64,000 nucleotides of DNA, taken from NCBI RefSeq assembly GCF_000224145.3, contig NC_020168.2:4437480-4501479 (forward strand). Reading direction: 5' to 3'. The notes below the pieces were generated by a model. The model had not been told where the DNA came from. It did not search any database and saw only the letters and a program-made list of their open reading frames with translations. A program made the translations under genes and the position numbers. Positions 57,693 to 64,000 of this stretch are shown piece after piece (positions within the stretch are counted from its first letter, which is position 1; each line of letters opens with the position of its first letter). Source of the stretch: Ciona intestinalis (taxonomy: Eukaryota > Chordata > Ascidiacea > Phlebobranchia > Cionidae).

Positions 57693-60600
57693 ATGGAAAA
57701 TGACGAAGACGAACGAAGGTCGCGAAAGAAAGATATGTTGAAGATGTATTATGGTGTAAATGGCGCAGACAGTAATACGGCGGTCGGTAATGACCCGTTG
57801 GACATCGATAGCCCGCATTTTCATGCCGAAAACTATTTAAGAAAGATCAAACAGGTGCTTATCTCATGCTTAAATATGTATTTTTTAAAAACGCCCTGTA
57901 ATCAATACTGCCTATTCAACTTTAGTAGATAAGTTCAAAATTGGGTTTTGTTTTAGGAGAAATCTTTAGCCGAATTGATGGATGCTGAAAATGACATGGC
58001 AAAACAAATACGAACATTGGACAGTGAAATGCAGGTTAATATTTTCACAATTAAAGTGTACTTTGTATTTAGTTTAAAATTGTTGTTTTTAAATGTAAGA
58101 ATGAATGTTACTTGCTCTTCTCTCATTTGGCCGGAAAACGACAAGGGTTTTAACATGGGTCTTCTGTTTTATACACCTCAACCCAGTTTACGAGGTACAA
58201 TGTATAATACTTTGTGGGTAATTTCTGTTTGTTTTAGACATTGGTGTACGAGAACTACAACAAGTTCATAAGCGCCACGGACACGATCCGAAACATGAAA
58301 CGAGATTTCCGACAAATGGAAAACGAGATGGAAAAGTTGACCACCAACATGTCTAGTATCACAGAACTCAATTCTGAAATTAATGAAACTTTAAAGGTGA
58401 TTTTGAATAAATTTATCAATCGTTAAAAATTCACAAAAAAAAATTTTCATGACATGGATTTGGTATTGCCTTTTTCTGTGGCATTTGAAAAAATTATATT
58501 GTAAATTTCAAAGGCTGCTATTATAGGTGTAATACGTATTGTGATGGTTGTATGTTATCATTGTCCAAAAATAGCTTATTTTTTGTAATTTAATAATAAG
58601 CTACCTTAATTTTGATTGGTCTATTTTATAAATCAAGTTCCAATTCCAGGAAAACCGTCAGAAAATATCCAAACTTTCTGGAGTGCACTCTTTGCTTAAA
58701 AAACTGCAATTTCTGTTTGAGTTGCCAGCCAAGCTTCAAAAATGCCTCGAAACTGGTGCTTTTTCAACCGCTGTGTCCTATTACATGAAAACCAAGTCCG
58801 TTCTTCAACATTATCAGCATATGGAGTCATTCAGTGGAATTGAAAGAGATTGTCAGGCAATTATTAATGAAATAGTCGCAAAATTGAAGCAAACATTTCA
58901 CGATAAGGTCAGATTACATATAACTTAATGTTACAAATTTACGTTTTCCAACATACTAATATTGGCATCGTATATTTCGGTAATAATACGTCATACACAT
59001 ACTGTCATAAAATATGTTAACATGTAACAAGGTATTAATTTTCTCTAGTGTTTTTAAACGATACATTTTAAAAATGACTGCATACTGCAGCATTTTACAG
59101 CTATGAAAAATCCAACTTTTCTCTGTTTTTTTTTAATATAAAACTAATAATACTGAACAGTAGAAAGAGCCACAGCTTTTACACAACACACTATTTCAGT
59201 CTGTAATTTCTAATATGCTTCTCTCTCATCTCTGCATATATAATATATGTTTTTATATTCCACAGCACTCCAGTGCTCAACAACTAGCAGAATGTGTTGG
59301 ATTGTTGTTACGACTTGGAGAACCTCCAGGTTTGCTGTGTGATGAATATCTTCAACATTCAAGACATAAACTTGATGAGGATTTACAGGTAAAACTATTT
59401 TTGACTTACTTATTTTTGTTTATTGTAATAATGTTTTTTTCTAATATATATATATTTTTTTATGTATAATATATATACAATTTATTTATTTTTTTAAATA
59501 TTAGCCTACTTCTTATATTTATATAAAATGTTAATGTTATTTATATAATATAATATATAAACGTTTTTATTAACTTTTTATTAACTTACACAATAAACAG
59601 GAGCTGGAATCTTACTTAGTTGAGGAAGGAGTTGCAATTAAATCAGAAAATTGTAAGTGAGGAGTGGTTTGTTTTTTAACTTAGTTTGGATTGAGAAAAT
59701 CCAACTTCTACATAACTGTAAACCTTTTAATAATCTTTTTGTGATGTAGTATTTGTTGACTGTGTTTTCTTTACTGTGGTTTACCTATTCTAAACTTCTA
59801 ATTCTGTAGTTCTAAGTCTGTAAAAGATCAGAAATTTGTATCATTTCTGTTGTAAATATTAAACTCCCTTTTAATTGGTTTAAAAGACAGATTAATAGAA
59901 AATAAGGAAAAGAGTTTTATTTAAAATAATTATAACATTTTTCAAAAATAAAACTTGTTTAAAAAAACAAAAAAACTTTTGGAATAATTTTTTGAAGATT
60001 CGTAATAATTGCGTATTAAAAAGACAGGGCTATAACTTACATTTCTTCCTATCTCCAGCTAACAGTTCCCATCATTTATTGATTGATGTGTTAGAATTCA
60101 TTGATCGTGGAAGTAATGGTTTCCTTAGTAACTTATCGCTCACGATAGCAGCTTATGAAAATCTATTTATTAAACAAACTGAGATAACGTCAATGACGGC
60201 TGCACTGGACGGAACTTACAGCCCAATGATGGTAAAAACATGTTTTCAAACTTGGCTATTTTAAAAACTAAATGTTTAGCCCTTTTACTTGGTTTCTTCC
60301 CTAAAAATGTTTGTAAAAAAACATAAAATGTTTTACAACTTCAGTTAAACTCCCCCAAAAAGGGTAAATTTGAGTATATCTAAAATCTAAGCTTGTCATT
60401 TGGTTTTGTTATAGAAATACTTATAAAATTCAAAGTAACAGAACACATTGAAAGTAACAGAACTCTGAATTATTAGTTTATGGATCATTTATGTACTGCG
60501 TATATATTGTATATCCTATATTAGCTATCTCATATATAATATAGTTTATTTATCATTTGCATTCAGCAATCGGAAGAAGTTTGTAAAGTAGCAAGCAACA

Positions 60601-63600
60601 AACTGATGTCATTTGTCGAGGAATTGCTCAACTCCTATTTCCACCTAGTGGAGAAACGCCTCATGCTCGATAGACGGTCACGAGACAATGCTCTCGTTGT
60701 ACGTGCGCTGGACAGGTTTTATAGAAGGTAGGGGAATGTTTTTAAATTTTGTACTGAATGAACAAAATGTCACCTTTTTCTTTACACACATGAACAACAT
60801 GTTTGTTTTTTTTGAATGAATGAACAAAATGTTATTTTNNNNNNNNNNNNNNNNNNNNNNNNNNNNNNNNNNNNNNNNNNNNNNNNNNNNNNNNNNNNNN
60901 NNNNNNNNNNNNNNNNNNNNNNNNNNNNNNNNNNNNNNNNNNNNNNNNNNNNNNNNNNNNNNNTCCATGACTTACTTTGGGTAAGTATCTTAACTGTCTA
61001 TTTAATCTATTTTTGGTTGCCAGTTTTTGGATACGATTTCACATTTTGTGCATAGTATGTAAGAGTGTTTATTTTGTAATTTTGTTTCTAATTTAAAAAT
61101 CAGTGACTTTATTGTGGCATTGCCAGTCAAATGGACATATTTTGTTAATTACTGGCAACTGCGTATCACAATCGTGAGATATATTTTTTTTTCACAGTCA
61201 TGAGTTCAGCAGCCATGATGTTCGTGAAGTTATCATCGTGAGCTTTCTTCGATATATAAGCGAGTGAGTATTTTAATATATAAATATTTGATATCATATC
61301 CCACATATAAGTTTGAAGTAACTATACCTTGTATATATTGTACATCTGTAATGTACAGTTTAAAACTGGCCATCATATTGTATGACAGGCATCAAAATTG
61401 TTTAAAAAATTTATAAAACAATAATTTTTGTTACATTATTTATATTTTTTATTAAAAATATATTAAACATTATAAAAATACGAAAAATAGTTAAACAACT
61501 CACTTATACAACAAATTTAATAAACTTATGTTTTATTAAAAAGTTTATAAAACATTATTAAAAAAACAAAAAAATAGTTAAAAAATTTACTTATACAACA
61601 AATTTAATGAAGTTATTTTTAATTAAAAAATTTATGTTAAAAAAATGGATAAATGACTCACTTATACAACAAACATATCTAAGTTAACCAAGTTTTCAAC
61701 CAACCTATTTTACAGATCTTTGTTAAAATTTTGCGATCGTTCTGGTGGTCCTCGTTCAGGGACTCCCCCTCCAGCCCTCCTTCTTCTACTATCAAGATTA
61801 TGCCGAGACTTTGAGCAGAACACGGTCGCGTACGTCCTCACATTAACGGATGAACAATTTGTTATTGCAAGCAAGGACCGTAAAACTGAGGTTTGTAGAT
61901 TACTGTGTATGGGAAGTTTAGACAAAAAAGATTTTTTTACAGTACAACTAGTTTTGGTAAGAAGAATTTTTTTAATCTATGGTTTATAAACATTTTTATA
62001 ACAGTTGAACTAGAGTTCCTTTTATTTTAAAATGCATGATATCTACTGTTTATGTACTATTGTAGCATGTTTTTGTTTAATTATATTTACCTTTCAAGGT
62101 TGTACCTGATTTTTGTTGTGTTTTTGGAGATATCTATATAACATGCAACATTAAAACAAGGTTTTATTTGATTGGTATATTTAGTGTGACAGGTTTGTTG
62201 CACTGGTTTTTAAAAGTTGAAAATCTGTGCAAAAAACATATATAATTTATACTTTATAGCTATCTTAGTACGTAAAAGCTTAAACGGCTCAGAACTAGCA
62301 GCCAATAGGTTGTAGCAAAGCCTTTAGTATTTAAAACCAATCACACATTGAGTAAAAGCCACCCAAGTGAGCCTTGAACCGGGTGCCTCAGATATCAACC
62401 GATTCGTACCATCTAGGTCACATCGCTAACTGCTGAGATGGGAAAGACGGCACAACAATTGTTGGAAGGTTTCGTTCACCAGAGTGGTGTCTCGGTGTCA
62501 CGCATGATTCGAACCAGCATTGAGGCTCGTGATTGGTTGAGAAGCGTTGAACCACGACAAGTGCGTGCAGTGATGCGTAGAGTGGTGGAAGAGATCACAC
62601 AAACTGATCAACAGGTTATTTTGACGAGCTTTAATCTTTCAACCAGTTTCTTAAGCTACATGGCACACTCTATTTCCACTTTATCTTACCCCTACCTTTT
62701 TGTTCAGGAGGCTGTTTTGTCTAAAAGAAATGTAAAAAATAATGAAGGGCTAATTTAAAATACAAAACCTGTTTTTAAACCTATCTAAAACAGCTTTTTT
62801 TTCATTCTCCATCATTTGTTTAGCAAAGTATTTTTCTTTATAAAGAGAAAAATGACTGTGAAAACTAATGAGGATTGAAAGTGTCTATAATAAAAAAAAA
62901 CAATTAAATTGCCTAATATAAAACAAAAACTGTTTTTTAAACCTGTCTAAAGGTGGCTGTACACAGTATCCGGCGTGCGAATTCGCATGCGAAGTCGTAT
63001 GCAAACCCGTGTCCAATTCCGCATGCGGCAACGAAACCGGACAAAACAGACAAAACGGACGAATTCCGGATACTGTGTACAGCCACCTTGAATTATTTTT
63101 TTCAATATTCACATAGCAATATATTATGTGAACAATTGTTGCAAAACGTTAAATGTAATCAAAAAACATGACATTTACTTCTGAAGGATCTAAAACGATA
63201 TCCATTTCTTCCAGGTTGGTTCTTTATATGAGGAAGGAATTCGAAAAGCTCGTAGTAGCGACAGCAGCAAGCGAACTCATCCTTTTAATCAAAGTTCAGT
63301 TTCAAGACAACGAGATAGAAGTCATTGGGGAGCTTATGCTGCTAGGTGAGTTTTAATCAAATTTATTGTTGCAGTAACTTAATGTTTTAACAATTTTTTT
63401 GGGAATAAAGTAATATTTTAACGAAATTTATTGTTGGAGTAAATTAATATTTTAAAGAAATTAATTTGAATAAATAAATATTGTAACGGGTTTTTTGGAA
63501 TGAAGTAATATTTTAACGAAATTTATTGTTTGAATAAATTAATTGTTCAACTAAATTTTTGATACAAATTATTATTTTAACGTTTTTTGAATAAATTAAT

Positions 63601-64000
63601 CTTTTATTTTTCAAAATTTATTTAAATCAATTAAAATTTTAACAACATTTTATTAATAAAGTAATAAACCTAAATTTTTTATTCTGGGGGGCCAACATCT
63701 AAGATTAAAAAATACGAGCGTTCTGTTTCATACATCCTATGTGCGCATGAGTTATCCAATATGTATATTTGTGGTTTATTAATATTTATTCAGTGTAGCA
63801 AGACCTATGGGTAGGTTTTACAATTGTGAAAGATTTTGTGAGTGGTTTTTTAGCAATTTGTAATAGACCACTGGGTTAAAGTAATTGCTGTTAAATTTTA
63901 TGTTCAAGAACACACACGTAACCATTAGCAGTACAGGGTAATGGGCCTTAGCTTCATAACATGACCTGCTGTATGACTTGACCCATATAAAATAGAACAG
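57693..64000 (+). CDS. VPS51: VPS51, GARP/EARP tethering subunit (partial, gap and window edge)
   Basis: Subunit of the complex that tethers endosome-derived vesicles at the trans-Golgi network (family knowledge). Exons: 57693-57854, 57957-58034, 58238-58396, 58650-58907, 59266-59388, 59601-59652, 60059-60231, 60567-60727, [gap], end of an exon at 60964-60980, 61198-61264, 61716-61890, 62417-62614, 63214-63345. The N-terminus [55 protein letters not shown] and [16 protein letters not shown] match human VPS51 closely. Phase is consistent up to 60727 (phase 2). The 125-N gap at 60839 removes most of one exon, or more. [20 protein letters not shown] is in the last visible exon; the C-terminus lies beyond the window. 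Confidence 0.93.
60839..60963. other. Assembly gap (125 N) inside VPS51
   Basis: The exon end TCCATGACTTACTTTGG, right after the Ns, is in frame with the exon at 61198. The human protein has roughly 80 more residues between the flanking exons than are visible here, so coding sequence is missing. Confidence 0.9.
61425..61695. repeat. AT-rich tandem repeat in VPS51 intron
   Basis: Three imperfect units of about 90-100 bp, each with CTTATACAACAAATTTAAT or a close variant, preceding the acceptor at 61715. Confidence 0.65.
62950..63089. mobile_element. 140-bp element with 24-25 bp near-perfect inverted ends
   Basis: AAGGTGGCTGTACACAGTAT at the left (continuing CCGG) and its exact complement ATACTGTGTACAGCCACCTT at the right. 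The interior holds further CGCATGCG palindromes and is much GC-richer than the surrounding intron (62615-63213). Noncoding; no clear target duplication. Confidence 0.85.
63350..63690. repeat. AT-rich degenerate minisatellite at VPS51 3' intron
   Basis: Repeats of about 60 bp containing AATATTTTAACGAAATTTATTG and GAATAAATTAAT. No gene signal. Confidence 0.65.
63860..63965 (-). repeat. SINE body fragment at right edge
   Basis: GACCACTGGGTTAAAGTAATTGC, TTCAAGAACACACACG and ACCATTAGCAGTACAGGGTAATGGG resemble the reverse complement of the SINE body at 51530-51700. Confidence 0.55.

Noticed and set aside
62340..62440. SINE remnant on the minus strand at the VPS51 acceptor
   Set aside because: GGTTCAAGGCTC matches box B, but the supposed box A lies inside the coding exon 62417-62614, whose protein ([16 protein letters not shown]) aligns to human VPS51. 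Similarity is probably chance or limited to a few bases.

Overview
The window is AT-rich animal nuclear DNA with compact, intron-dense genes: many 50-600 nt introns, GT-AG junctions, small exons. It carries four confidently identified conserved genes, a clear SLC6 transporter, and several transposon families. Protein matches (remembered human and fly homologues, not database hits), gene density and repeat types best fit a chordate invertebrate, most likely a tunicate of the Ciona type. The species is inference. A 534-bp near-identical duplication around an assembly gap suits the high heterozygosity of such genomes.

Layout. (1) 1-12073, plus strand: USP7 (HAUSP deubiquitinase), 15 coding exons. 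(2) 13.6-43.07 kb, plus strand: one very large SWI/SNF-family gene. Its Snf2 ATPase is SRCAP-like and its 3' half is EP400-like (PPTPP motif, SANT/Myb, Q-rich tail). This is the arrangement of Drosophila domino. A perfect internal splice donor at 31031/31032 explains two ends: a SRCAP-type protein stopping at 32549 (about 2253 aa) and an EP400-type protein stopping at 43069 (about 2639 aa). Both reconstructions keep an open frame through every junction. (3) 43976-48186, minus strand: SLC6 transporter, convergent with the remodeller gene. (4) 48.4-51.1 kb: repeat-rich intergenic DNA with a duplicated block around a gap. (5) 51098-57078, minus strand: SETD3 (actin histidine methyltransferase), complete, about 577 aa. 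(6) 57693 to the right edge, plus strand: VPS51 (GARP/EARP tethering subunit), divergent from SETD3, with exon sequence lost in a gap and the 3' end outside the window.

The main discovery is a nested small-nucleolar-RNA cluster in the introns of the SRCAP/EP400 gene. I find C/D RNAs with guides matching 28S Am1511 (three copies), 18S Am166 (U44-type, three copies), 18S Am27 (U27-type, two copies) and 18S Am1678 (U82-type), plus orphan C/D candidates. I also find H/ACA RNAs: two families present twice, and two single-copy candidates. Boxes, terminal stems, guide complementarity and the 14-15 nt pocket-to-box spacing are visible in the sequence. rRNA targets were matched from memory and need a search.

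Mobile DNA includes a 710-bp hAT-type element with an exact 8-bp target duplication, smaller hAT-like MITEs, a ~190-bp TA-flanked MITE family, a 140-bp element with near-perfect inverted ends, and tRNA-derived SINE pieces. Functionally, USP7, the remodeller and SETD3 are chromatin/ubiquitin/actin regulators and VPS51 is trafficking. Nothing suggests an operon or pathway linkage beyond shared housekeeping character.
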